DNA from: Flavobacterium sp. FEMGT703F | GTDB taxonomy: Bacteria; Bacteroidota; Bacteroidia; Flavobacteriales; Flavobacteriaceae | Direction: 5' to 3' | Assembly (NCBI GenBank): GCA_002786385.1 | Contig: PGCN01000024.1 | Span: 83,334 to 147,333, forward strand | Length of the DNA stretch: 64,000 nt | Part shown: positions 38,050 to 46,155 of the stretch, one piece after another | How positions within the stretch are numbered: position 1 is the first letter of the stretch | Layout: every line of letters begins with the position of its first letter | The notes under the pieces: generated by a model | What the model was told of the DNA's origin: nothing | The model's database searches: none | The model's input: the letters and a program-made list of their open reading frames with translations, nothing else | Made by a program: the position numbers and the translations under genes

Positions 38050-39957
38050 TTATAACTTACCGTTTTTAATTTCTTCCACTATCTCCGGATTCAATAATGT
38101 GGTAATATCTCCGAAGTTTGAGAAATCGCCTTCCGCTATTTTTCTCAAGATACGACGCATAATTTTACCCGAACGCGTTTTAGGCAAGCCGGAAACGAAT
38201 TGTATTTTATCCAGTTTAGCAATCGGTCCGATTTGGTCTGATATCAATTGGTTGATCTCTTTGGCCAAGTTTTCTTGGTTTCTGCTTTCTCCCACTTCTT
38301 TCAAAATCACAAAGCCGTACAAGGCATTTCCTTTGATGTCGTGCGGGAAGCCTACAATAGCACTTTCTGCTACCGCCGGGTGTTCGTTGATGGCATCTTC
38401 GATTGGTGCTGTTCCTAAATTATGACCCGAAACAATGATTACATCATCTACTCTACCCGTAATTCGGTAGTACCCTACCTCATCACGCAATGCGCCGTCT
38501 CCGGTGAAATATTTACCCGGGAAAGCCGTGAAATAGGTTTCTTTATAGCGTTGGTGATCGCCCCAAATGGTTCTGGCAATAGACGGCCAAGGGAATTTGA
38601 CACACAAACTACCGGTTACTTGATTGCCTTCGATTTCATTGCGTAATTCGTCCATTAATACCGGTTGAATACCCGGTAACGGTAAAGACGCATAAGTCGG
38701 TTTGGTTGGTGTTACAAACGGAATTGGTGAAATCATAATGCCTCCTGTTTCGGTTTGCCACCAAGTATCTACCAGCGGACAACGCTTGCCGCCAACGTGA
38801 TCGTTGTACCAGTGCCAAGCTTCTTCGTTAATTGGTTCACCTACGGAACCAATCACTTTTAGAGAACTTAACGGGTATTTTTGTACGTAATCCAAACTCT
38901 CTTTGGCCAACGCACGAATTGCGGTAGGCGCTGTGTAGAATTGGGTTACGTTATGTTTTTCAATGACTTCCCAAAAACGACTGAAGTTAGGATACGACGG
39001 TACACCTTCAAAGATTACAGTGGTTGCTCCGTTCAACAATGGTCCGTACAAAATATATGAGTGTCCGGTAATCCAACCAATATCGGCAGTACACCAATAC
39101 ACATCGTTTTCTTCGTAGTTGAAGATATTTTTGAAGGTATAAGCGGTGTACACCATGTAACCGGCCGTGGTATGTACCATTCCTTTTGGTTTTCCGGTTG
39201 AACCCGAAGTATATAAGATGAATAGCGGATCTTCTGCATCCATGATTTCGGCTACGTTATTCGGTATAGCTTCGTCTAATAACGGCTGCAACCAATAATC
39301 GCGACCTTCTTTCATGGATACTTCGGTATTTGTTCTTTTTACCACAAATACTTTTTCAACGGTTGGACATTTCTCCAAAGCTTCGTCTACTATGCCTTTC
39401 AGATCGATAGATTTATTACCGCGGTAACTACCGTCAGAAGTAATCACTACTTTACACTCACAGTCGTTAATACGTGCTGCTACAGCCGAAGAAGAAAATC
39501 CGGCAAATACCACCGAGTGAATCGCACCGATTCGGGCACAGGCCAAAACTGCCACTGCCAATTCCGGAATCATCGGTAAGTATATACAAACACGGTCACC
39601 TTTTTGAACGCCTTGATCACGCAATACGTTGGCTAATTTTGATACCCTGGCGTATAAATCGTTATAAGTAATATGTTGTGCCGGTTCATCGGGATTGTTT
39701 GGTTCAAAGATGATGGCCGTTTTATCGCCGCGTCGGGCCAAGTGTCTGTCGATACAGTTTTTAGTGATATTCACTTTAGCATCCACAAACCATTTGAACT
39801 GGGCTTTTTGGAAATCAAATTCAAATACTTTATCCCATTTTTGATACCAAGTGAAATTTTCATCAGCAATTCGGTCCCAGAATTTACGTGGCTCGCGAAC
39901 TGATTTTTTATACATTTTGAAGTAGTGCTCCAAATTCAGTATTTTGTAATAACTCAT
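38050..39957 (-). CDS. acs: Acetyl-CoA synthetase
   Basis: Activates acetate to acetyl-CoA through acetyl-AMP. The 635-aa length is normal. The adenylation core motif YTSGSTGKPKGMVHTT is near residue 250, the DTWWQTETGG motif near 400, TGDGALRDEVGYYRITGRVDDVI near 500, and the catalytic Lys, the usual acetylation site, is in PKTRSGKIMRRIL near the C-terminus. It ends in its own terminator. The 18-bp TTGCTAAATA-NN-TATAYW element is 71-88 bp upstream of the start codon. It probably works with the PrpE-type enzyme and the permease further upstream. Confidence 0.97.
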   Translation of the reverse strand: MSYYKILNLEHYFKMYKKSVREPRKFWDRIADENFTWYQKWDKVFEFDFQKAQFKWFVDAKVNITKNCIDRHLARRGDKTAIIFEPNNPDEPAQHITYNDLYARVSKLANVLRDQGVQKGDRVCIYLPMIPELAVAVLACARIGAIHSVVFAGFSSSAVAARINDCECKVVITSDGSYRGNKSIDLKGIVDEALEKCPTVEKVFVVKRTNTEVSMKEGRDYWLQPLLDEAIPNNVAEIMDAEDPLFILYTSGSTGKPKGMVHTTAGYMVYTAYTFKNIFNYEENDVYWCTADIGWITGHSYILYGPLLNGATTVIFEGVPSYPNFSRFWEVIEKHNVTQFYTAPTAIRALAKESLDYVQKYPLSSLKVIGSVGEPINEEAWHWYNDHVGGKRCPLVDTWWQTETGGIMISPIPFVTPTKPTYASLPLPGIQPVLMDELRNEIEGNQVTGSLCVKFPWPSIARTIWGDHQRYKETYFTAFPGKYFTGDGALRDEVGYYRITGRVDDVIIVSGHNLGTAPIEDAINEHPAVAESAIVGFPHDIKGNALYGFVILKEVGESRNQENLAKEINQLISDQIGPIAKLDKIQFVSGLPKTRSGKIMRRILRKIAEGDFSNFGDITTLLNPEIVEEIKNGKL

Positions 39958-40027
39958 TGTAAATCTTCTTTTATTATCATTTTGTTATGTAAATATAGCT
40001 ATTCTGTTAGTCCAACGTTAATTTTTC

Positions 40028-40045
40028 TTGCTAAATAAGTATACA
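40028..40045. promoter_or_regulatory. Candidate operator/activator site upstream of acs
   Basis: TTGCTAAATAAGTATACA, 71-88 bp upstream of the acs start. It matches the site before the PrpE-type gene at 16 of 18 positions and shares its first 16 bases with the site before the zinc-ribbon/HTH gene. It lies upstream of TATATTTA at 39988-39995, a possible -7, so it sits where an activator would bind. The convergence on acs and PrpE-type genes makes chance less likely. Confidence 0.6.
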
Positions 40046-40063
40046 CATTAACTTTTGTCCTTT

Positions 40064-40735
40064 TCAAGTAAGAATCACACCGTCTTTCATTTCAATGATG
40101 CGGTCGCTTTTTTTAGCAAAGTCATCATCATGCGTAACGGCTATAATAGTTTGTCCGAAGTTTTGCGTGAGTTCCTGAAAGATATCAAAAACGATGGAAG
40201 TATTTTTACTGTCCAAATTCCCTGTTGGCTCATCGCCCATAATAATCAGCGGATCATTAATTAAGGCTCGGGCAATAGCTACTCTTTGCTGTTGTCCGCC
40301 CGAAAGTTTGCTGGCCGGTTTAAGGGCTTGGTCTTTCAACCCTAACATTTCCAGTTTTTGATAAGCACGCTGTTCTATTTCGCTTTCCGACCATTTACCC
40401 AACTTGAGCGCGGGTATCATCACATTACGCAAACAAGAAAACTCAGGGAGCAAGTAATGGAACTGAAATACAAAACCGATTTTTTCGTTTCTGATTTCGG
40501 CTAAAGCATCTTTGCTCAAACCGGTCATCAGTTGGTTGTCGATATACAATTCTCCACTGTAATCAGTATCCATAGTAGAAAGCACGTATAGTAGCGTTGA
40601 TTTACCACTACCGGATTTACCAATCATAGAGAGAAATTCTCCTTTTTTGACTTCAAACGAAATGTTTTTCAATACCTGAAACTCCATCGGCTGATGAAAA
40701 AACTTATCGATATTTTTGGTTTCGAGGATGTTCAT
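40064..40735 (-). CDS. ABC transporter ATPase, LolD/MacB type
   Basis: A 223-aa ATPase that powers the adjacent FtsX-type permease. Walker A is [13 protein letters not shown] near residue 37, the signature [15 protein letters not shown] near 143, Walker [15 protein letters not shown] near 162, and [16 protein letters not shown] follows. It starts 1 bp after the permease stop. It is the last gene of the TetR-controlled operon. Confidence 0.92.
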   Translation of the reverse strand: MNILETKNIDKFFHQPMEFQVLKNISFEVKKGEFLSMIGKSGSGKSTLLYVLSTMDTDYSGELYIDNQLMTGLSKDALAEIRNEKIGFVFQFHYLLPEFSCLRNVMIPALKLGKWSESEIEQRAYQKLEMLGLKDQALKPASKLSGGQQQRVAIARALINDPLIIMGDEPTGNLDSKNTSIVFDIFQELTQNFGQTIIAVTHDDDFAKKSDRIIEMKDGVILT

Positions 40736-40736
40736 G

Positions 40737-41960
40737 TTATTTTCTTAAAATGTCAACCGGATCCACATTGGCGGCTTTCTTCGCCGGTATGTAGCCCGCA
40801 AAAAAGGTAATAATCAATCCGATGACTATGCCTTGTACAAACTTCTTCGTTTCGTAATCAATCGGAAAATAACCAATATCGCCACCTACGTATACTCGCT
40901 TCAAAAGTGTGATTAAAATAGTCGCCAAAGTCACGCCGCCAATTACACCCATCACGCCAATAGAAACTGCTTGGGTTACAAAAATCCGAATGACATCTTT
41001 GCCTTTAAATCCCATGGCTTTCAAAATGGCGATGTCGTTTATTTTTTGGGAAACCGTCATGTTCAATATGTTGTAGATGCCAAATCCCGCCACCAGTAAG
41101 ATGGTGAGTGAAACAAAGGTGATAATCATCTTTCGCATTTTATTGGCTGCCATCAAAGTTTCGTTGGCTTGCTTCCATCCTTCGGCCTTGTAACCACAGA
41201 GCGCTTCTAATTTTTGAGCTACAGCTTCTGCATTTTCAGGATCGGTTATATTAACATTGATGTCGGTTATGTAACTCGTCCCTTCTTTTAATAATTGTTG
41301 TGAAGCCGAAATATTAATATAGGACTTGGTTTTATCCGTGTTGGAATTGTTGGTTTTAAATATCCCGATAACCTTAAAAGTGCGGTTTACACCCTTGGAA
41401 GACGTTAAACTAAGGTTGTCATTGACTGCCAAATTCATCTTAGCGGCTATACCGCTACCGATGACAATACCGTTCGGATTGGATTTAAGCAATTCAAAAT
41501 TACCTTCTACCATAAACGATTTGATATTGTACATCAAATTGGCTTCATCGGGTTTGATGCCTACAGCGATACCGGAGATTTGAGATTTCCCGTTATTGTA
41601 AAACACATTCGAATTTACCTGAGGCGTTACTACAGTTACCTCCGGTTGCTTTAGTATCGTTTCAATGACTAAATTGGGATTGATGATAGTATTGTTCACC
41701 GGTACTACCTTCGGATTGATGATAATGGGCGTTGCGGATTGCCCCAGTGTTAAAGGCTTACTGATTTCGTCGTCTTTGTAAACGCGAATGTGACTGGTGG
41801 TTTTAAAAATAGAGGCATACGAACTTTTATCAAAACCCACCATCATGCTGTTCATAAAAATGTAAATAGACATGCCCAAAACCACACCCAAAACCGCAAC
41901 TGCAGTAAGCTTTTTGTTGGAAACGATATACGTTTTGGCGATGACCGAATTGATATTCAT
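40737..41960 (-). CDS. ABC transporter permease, FtsX/MacB type
   Basis: A 407-aa membrane protein with one N-terminal membrane helix (about 20-40), a large periplasmic domain (MacB PCD type, 45-270) and three C-terminal helices with the typical NILNMTVSQKINDIAILKAMGFKGKDVIRIF motif. It should pair with the ATPase downstream and the membrane-fusion protein upstream (gaps of 1-2 bp). Resembles MacAB- or LolCE-type transporters; the substrate is unknown. Confidence 0.9.
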   Translation of the reverse strand: MNINSVIAKTYIVSNKKLTAVAVLGVVLGMSIYIFMNSMMVGFDKSSYASIFKTTSHIRVYKDDEISKPLTLGQSATPIIINPKVVPVNNTIINPNLVIETILKQPEVTVVTPQVNSNVFYNNGKSQISGIAVGIKPDEANLMYNIKSFMVEGNFELLKSNPNGIVIGSGIAAKMNLAVNDNLSLTSSKGVNRTFKVIGIFKTNNSNTDKTKSYINISASQQLLKEGTSYITDINVNITDPENAEAVAQKLEALCGYKAEGWKQANETLMAANKMRKMIITFVSLTILLVAGFGIYNILNMTVSQKINDIAILKAMGFKGKDVIRIFVTQAVSIGVMGVIGGVTLATILITLLKRVYVGGDIGYFPIDYETKKFVQGIVIGLIITFFAGYIPAKKAANVDPVDILRK

Positions 41961-41962
41961 GA

Positions 41963-43048
41963 CTAAGGTTTTAAGGGTAAAAGCACATCGGTTTCGGATA
42001 GTCCATCTAAAACTTCTACATAATCGGTAGAGATGATACCGGTTTTCAAAATCACGTTTTCCTCTTTACCCTTTACGTTCACTTTGTTCCCAAAACCCAT
42101 ATAATTGCGAGGAATGAGTAAGGCGTTTTTCTTTTCTGCCACTAAAATGTTAGCTTCCAATTGGGTGCCGAATAATGATTGTGCTAAAGGTTCGTTGAAA
42201 GTAACTTTACAAATAAAGGACTGCGACTGTACATCGAAGGCCGATAAAATCTCGGTGACCTTACCGTTGTACACTTTCGATTTCTCGGTGTTGAGTTTAA
42301 CATAAACGGTTTGCCCTAATTTGATTTTACCGATACTATTTTCGTCTACATTGAGCACTGCTTCTACTTTTTGTTGGTTACCGATAGTTGCAATAATGTC
42401 GCCTTTCTTAACGTAGTCACCTTGGTTCTTGAACTTTTTTACTACCGTTCCACTTTCCGCCACTACAACCGAATTGTAGCCTTGTAACACCTTGTTGCTT
42501 TTGAGTTGCGCTCTGGAGGCAATGAGTTGTTGTTGCGCTTGTTGCTTCAATACATCATATTGTTTTTGAAGTGCCTTTAGATTGGCCAATGAATTTTTAG
42601 CCGCCAATTGCGCATTTTCATATTCTACCTTAGAGCCTATATTGTTTTGCTGCAAACGCTCATATCGTTCGGCTTGCTTTTTATCTTGCAGGTATTTGCT
42701 TTGGGCGAATTGGATATTTTGTTCCAATTGCAACAAGGCCGGAGCATTGGCCGTAACGTTTTGATTGGAAATCACCAATTGTTCCTGAGCACTTTCGGCG
42801 TTGACTTCGTTGACTTTATTATCAATGGATGCGATAATCATACCTTTGGTAACAGGTTGTCCGACTTCAAAAACTACTTTACCCAAAACGCCGTCAGTTT
42901 GGGCTATCACATTGTACGAATCATCCCATTCCAATTGCCCGGAAGCAAAAACCAACTCTTGAATGTCTTGTCGGAGGGGTTTCACTTCTTCGTTTTTTCC
43001 GCACGATAGGAATAATAAAACGAGGGTTAGCGTTGCGAACTTTTTCAT
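41963..43048 (-). CDS. Membrane-fusion (HlyD/MacA-type) lipoprotein
   Basis: A 361-aa periplasmic adaptor. The N-terminus has a lipoprotein signal (LFLSC). The barrel-sandwich half-motif VIAQTDGVLGKVVFEVGQPVTKG is at about residues 45-68. A long coiled coil follows at about 85-175, then the second half-motif near VVAESGTVVKKFKNQGDYVKKG. The first ATG overlaps the tetR stop by 4 bp (ATGA), so the two are translationally coupled. No outer-membrane channel gene is nearby. Confidence 0.9.
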   Translation of the reverse strand: MKKFATLTLVLLFLSCGKNEEVKPLRQDIQELVFASGQLEWDDSYNVIAQTDGVLGKVVFEVGQPVTKGMIIASIDNKVNEVNAESAQEQLVISNQNVTANAPALLQLEQNIQFAQSKYLQDKKQAERYERLQQNNIGSKVEYENAQLAAKNSLANLKALQKQYDVLKQQAQQQLIASRAQLKSNKVLQGYNSVVVAESGTVVKKFKNQGDYVKKGDIIATIGNQQKVEAVLNVDENSIGKIKLGQTVYVKLNTEKSKVYNGKVTEILSAFDVQSQSFICKVTFNEPLAQSLFGTQLEANILVAEKKNALLIPRNYMGFGNKVNVKGKEENVILKTGIISTDYVEVLDGLSETDVLLPLKP

Positions 43049-43632
43049 GCTTTCATTAAATTAAAATTGGTGGCCATGATGGCGTTACCTTGTTGAATTA
43101 AATCGATTTGAAATTGGGAGAATTTCCACTTCAGCATCATCATTCTAAAACAGCCTACCGTAATATGCACCATATCTGCGGTGGTCAATTCTAACTTGAA
43201 TTCCTTTTGTTGTTTGCCTTCTTCAAACAAGTTCGCTATCAATTGGGTTTTGTAATTCACCAATTGCATGATGGCTAGATTGATTTTTTCTGACTCGTCG
43301 AACAAACCCTCCGACAATATGGCTACTACATAATGTGGGTTTTCGGAAAAAAAACGAAACTGACTATTAAACACTGTTGTCAATTTGGCTGTAGCCGTAG
43401 CTTCACTTTGGGCAATTGCATCTAAACGCATTTTCATAGAAGACGCCAGATGTTGCAACAACAAAACCACGATGTCTTCCTTGTTGGTAAAATGCCTGTA
43501 CAAGGCACTTTCGGAAAAACCCATTTCTTGCGCCAAGTTTTTAGTAGTAAGGCCTTTGATACCCTTTTCCATTAACAATTTCCCGGCGGATGCTATAATT
43601 TCATGTTGGCGTTTGGAAGCTGAATCTGTCAT
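43045..43632 (-). CDS. TetR-type repressor of the ABC efflux operon
   Basis: A 195-aa regulator. The N-terminal HTH has GIKGLTTKNLAQEMGFSESA, then LYRHFTNKEDIVVLLL; the C-terminal helical domain would bind the inducer. The ATG at 43632 is chosen because the -7 element TACCTTTG lies at 43670-43663, which excludes earlier in-frame codons. A dyad AGTGAA-CA-TTCACT covers the likely transcription start, which points to autorepression. It is first in an operon with the membrane-fusion protein, permease and ATPase. Confidence 0.9.
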   Translation of the reverse strand: MTDSASKRQHEIIASAGKLLMEKGIKGLTTKNLAQEMGFSESALYRHFTNKEDIVVLLLQHLASSMKMRLDAIAQSEATATAKLTTVFNSQFRFFSENPHYVVAILSEGLFDESEKINLAIMQLVNYKTQLIANLFEEGKQQKEFKLELTTADMVHITVGCFRMMMLKWKFSQFQIDLIQQGNAIMATNFNLMKA

Positions 43633-43645
43633 GTTTGAATAAGTT

Positions 43646-43670
43646 AGTGAACATTCACTTTGCAAAGGTA
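43646..43670 (-). promoter_or_regulatory. Promoter and TetR operator of the efflux operon
   Basis: The -7 element TACCTTTG (43670-43663, leftward) is exact TAnnTTTG. A perfect 6+6 dyad AGTGAA-CA-TTCACT (43646-43659) follows and covers the expected transcription start. This is a typical TetR operator layout, just upstream of the tetR gene. Confidence 0.75.
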
Positions 43671-43673
43671 TAC

Positions 43674-43707
43674 AAAAAAACCAATCACGAATAAAACGGA
43701 TTGGTTT
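43674..43707 (-). terminator. Terminator of the PrpE-type gene
   Basis: Stem AAACCAATC/GATTGGTTT with a T run in the leftward direction. It ends only a few bases from the -7 element of the tetR promoter. Confidence 0.85.
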
Positions 43708-43718
43708 AGTTATGAACT

Positions 43719-45614
43719 TTATTTAAAACTGCCTATTTTGGCCAACTCTAACACTTCTCTCACCTCGCCTATGATCGCTTCATCATCAATAGTTGAAGGA
43801 ATTTGGAAGTTTTCCCCGTCGGCTATGCTGCGCAATAGTTTACGAAGAATTTTACCCGAGCGTGTTTTCGGTAATCGATTCACCACCACCACATCGCGTA
43901 ATGACGCTACGGCTCCGATTTGTTCGCGCACCAATTTAACGACTTCATGTTGCAATTGGAAATGTTCGATTTCTTCTCCTAATTTGGTTACCACTAAGGC
44001 TAGCGGAATTTGCCCTTTCAATTCATCATTAATACCAATTACCGCACATTCGGCTACGGAATGATGTGAAGCTACTATTTCTTCCATTTCAGCGGTTGAC
44101 AATCGGTGACCGGCTACGTTGATTACATCGTCTACCCTACCGGTAATGTAGATGTAACCATCTTCGTCTTTGTAGCCACCGTCTCCCGAGAAATAATAGC
44201 CCGGAAATTTATTCAAATAACCGGCTCGAAAGCGTTCGTTATCGTTCCAAATATCCAACAAAGTCCCCGGAGGCAAAGGCAATTTGATTACCACATAACC
44301 TTCTTCATTGGGTCCTAACTCCTGACCGTTTTCGCCTAAAATCATGATGTTGTATCCTGAAACGGCTTTGCCTGAAGAACCCGGTTTGATAGGCAGATAT
44401 TCCACACCCATCATATTGGCAATCATAGGCCAACCCGATTCGGTTTGCCACCAGTGGTCGATGGCCGGAATTGGAATATGCTCGCGGTACCATTCTAAAG
44501 TAGCCACATCGCAACGTTCCCCGGCTAAAAACTGGGTGCGCAAACACGACAAATCATATTGTTTGATGAACTCCCCGTTCGGATCTTCTTTTTTGATCGC
44601 TCTAATGGCCGTAGGCGCCGTAAACATGACACTAACCCGATGTTCCGCTATTACCCGCCAAAACGTACTCGCATCAGGAGTTTTAATAGGTTTGCCTTCA
44701 AAAACTATGGTGGTATTTCGATTGAGTAACGGACCGTATACAATGTAACTATGACCCACTACCCAACCCACATCAGAGGCAGCCCAAAAAACTTCACCCG
44801 GTTGTACGCCATAGATTTTTTGCATAGAAAATTGTAAAGCAGTCACATAACCGCCGGTATCACGCACGATTCCTTTGGGTTTTCCGGTGGTACCTGAAGT
44901 GTATAAAACGTATAAAGGATGCGTAGATTCCACCGGCACACAGTCGGCTTCCTCAGAACCATAGATTAACGCATCGTAATCCACATCGTATTTTTTAAAC
45001 GGAATTCTGGCACCCAGTTTTCTATTGAGCACCACTACTTTTTTAGGCTTGTGCTCGGCCAACTCGATAGCTTCATCCACTAAGGGTTTGTAGGCTATTA
45101 ATCGGTCAATCTCAATTCCGGAAGAAGCAGTGATGATTACTCTGGGTTTGTAATCGTCGATACGGATGGCCAATTCGTGAGGCGCAAAACCACCGAAAAC
45201 CACGGAATGGGTTACGCCGATTCGGGCACAAGCCAACATGGCAAAAGTGGCTTGCGGGATCATCGGCATATAAATCACAGCGGTATGGCCTTTCTTTAAG
45301 CCCAAGGAAACCAAACCTCCGGCTAGTCGGGCGACTTCCGATTTGACTTCGTTGTACGTATATTTTTTTACGGTTTGGGTAACAGGTGAATCGTAAATGA
45401 GTGCTATTGCTTCGCCAAAACCATCGGCTATGTGTTTGTCGAGTGCCAAATAACAGGCGTTCAAACTGCCGTCTTTGTACCACATAGGATAACCGTTTTC
45501 GTCGGCAGACAGTATGGTTTGCGGTTGGGTAAACCAATCTACTTGTTGGGATTGCTCGGCCCAAAAAGCTTCCGGGTTTTGGATGCTTTGGTTGTATAGT
45601 TCTTGGTAATTCAT
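43719..45614 (-). CDS. prpE: Propionyl-CoA synthetase-type acyl-CoA synthetase (PrpE/ACSS3)
   Basis: A 631-aa AMP-forming ligase that is not acs. The core YTSGTTGKPKGIVRDTGG is near residue 243 and TGRVDDVINVAGHRLST near 516; the catalytic Lys is in PKTRSGKILRKLLRS. The N-terminal NYQELYNQSIQNPEAFW and LNACYLALDKH segments resemble PrpE/ACSS3 rather than acetyl-CoA synthetases. Substrate preference (propionate, or other short chains) is inferred. It has its own terminator and a site matching the acs element upstream. Confidence 0.85.
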   Translation of the reverse strand: MNYQELYNQSIQNPEAFWAEQSQQVDWFTQPQTILSADENGYPMWYKDGSLNACYLALDKHIADGFGEAIALIYDSPVTQTVKKYTYNEVKSEVARLAGGLVSLGLKKGHTAVIYMPMIPQATFAMLACARIGVTHSVVFGGFAPHELAIRIDDYKPRVIITASSGIEIDRLIAYKPLVDEAIELAEHKPKKVVVLNRKLGARIPFKKYDVDYDALIYGSEEADCVPVESTHPLYVLYTSGTTGKPKGIVRDTGGYVTALQFSMQKIYGVQPGEVFWAASDVGWVVGHSYIVYGPLLNRNTTIVFEGKPIKTPDASTFWRVIAEHRVSVMFTAPTAIRAIKKEDPNGEFIKQYDLSCLRTQFLAGERCDVATLEWYREHIPIPAIDHWWQTESGWPMIANMMGVEYLPIKPGSSGKAVSGYNIMILGENGQELGPNEEGYVVIKLPLPPGTLLDIWNDNERFRAGYLNKFPGYYFSGDGGYKDEDGYIYITGRVDDVINVAGHRLSTAEMEEIVASHHSVAECAVIGINDELKGQIPLALVVTKLGEEIEHFQLQHEVVKLVREQIGAVASLRDVVVVNRLPKTRSGKILRKLLRSIADGENFQIPSTIDDEAIIGEVREVLELAKIGSFK

Positions 45615-45689
45615 GAATAAGGTTAGGTTGGTAACAGTTTAATTAACAGTCTAAAAGTAACCATTATTCCCTTACCTTTTCCAACTTTA

Positions 45690-45707
45690 TTGCTAAATAG
45701 CTATACA
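45690..45707. promoter_or_regulatory. Candidate operator/activator site upstream of prpE
   Basis: TTGCTAAATAGCTATACA, 76-93 bp upstream of the prpE start, with 16 of 18 bases shared with the acs site at a similar distance. It is followed by TGCAA, giving partial dyad symmetry (TTGC...GCAA). Downstream, TTACTTTTA may contain the -7 element (7 of 8 matches as TACTTTTA), so the site lies upstream of the polymerase contacts. Confidence 0.6.
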
Positions 45708-45790
45708 TGCAACTCCGTAAAAAAAGACAAAGTTTATCACTAAAAAAGACTGACTATCAATTTAATACCAATCAAACAGTAACTATACAG

Positions 45791-46153
45791 CTACGCTAAC
45801 AACTCGTTGACCTGTTCTACTACTTTTTTAATAGAGAACGGTTTGGTTAGGTAGGCATCTGCACCCAGTGCCATACCTTTCTCGATATCGCTTTCTTTGT
45901 TTTTGGCAGAGAGAAACATCACTTTACAGTGTTGTAGTCTTTCATTTTTCTTGATTTGCTCCAGCGTTTCAAAACCGTCTACCAAAGGCATCATCACATC
46001 TAAGATAATCACATCGGGCAATTGATTTTGTAATATCTCCAAGGCTTCCTGTCCATCGCGGGCAATAAACACTTCAAAATTGTTTTTTTTAAAGGTGTAT
46101 TCTAACGACATGACGATGTTAGGCTCATCATCTACAATTAAAATCTTTCTCAT
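45791..46153 (-). CDS. Single-domain response regulator
   Basis: A 120-aa CheY-like receiver with no output domain. It has the acidic pair in ILIVDDEPN (residues 4-12), the phosphoacceptor Asp in VIILDVMMPLVDG near residue 53, the Ser in FLSAKNKE near 83 and the Lys in YLTKPF near 105. The ATG at 46153 is used because it starts immediately after the kinase stop (2-bp gap). Cotranscription with the SSS-kinase suggests they are partners. With no DNA-binding domain, the output must go through another protein. Confidence 0.9.
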   Translation of the reverse strand: MRKILIVDDEPNIVMSLEYTFKKNNFEVFIARDGQEALEILQNQLPDVIILDVMMPLVDGFETLEQIKKNERLQHCKVMFLSAKNKESDIEKGMALGADAYLTKPFSIKKVVEQVNELLA

Positions 46154-46155
46154 GG

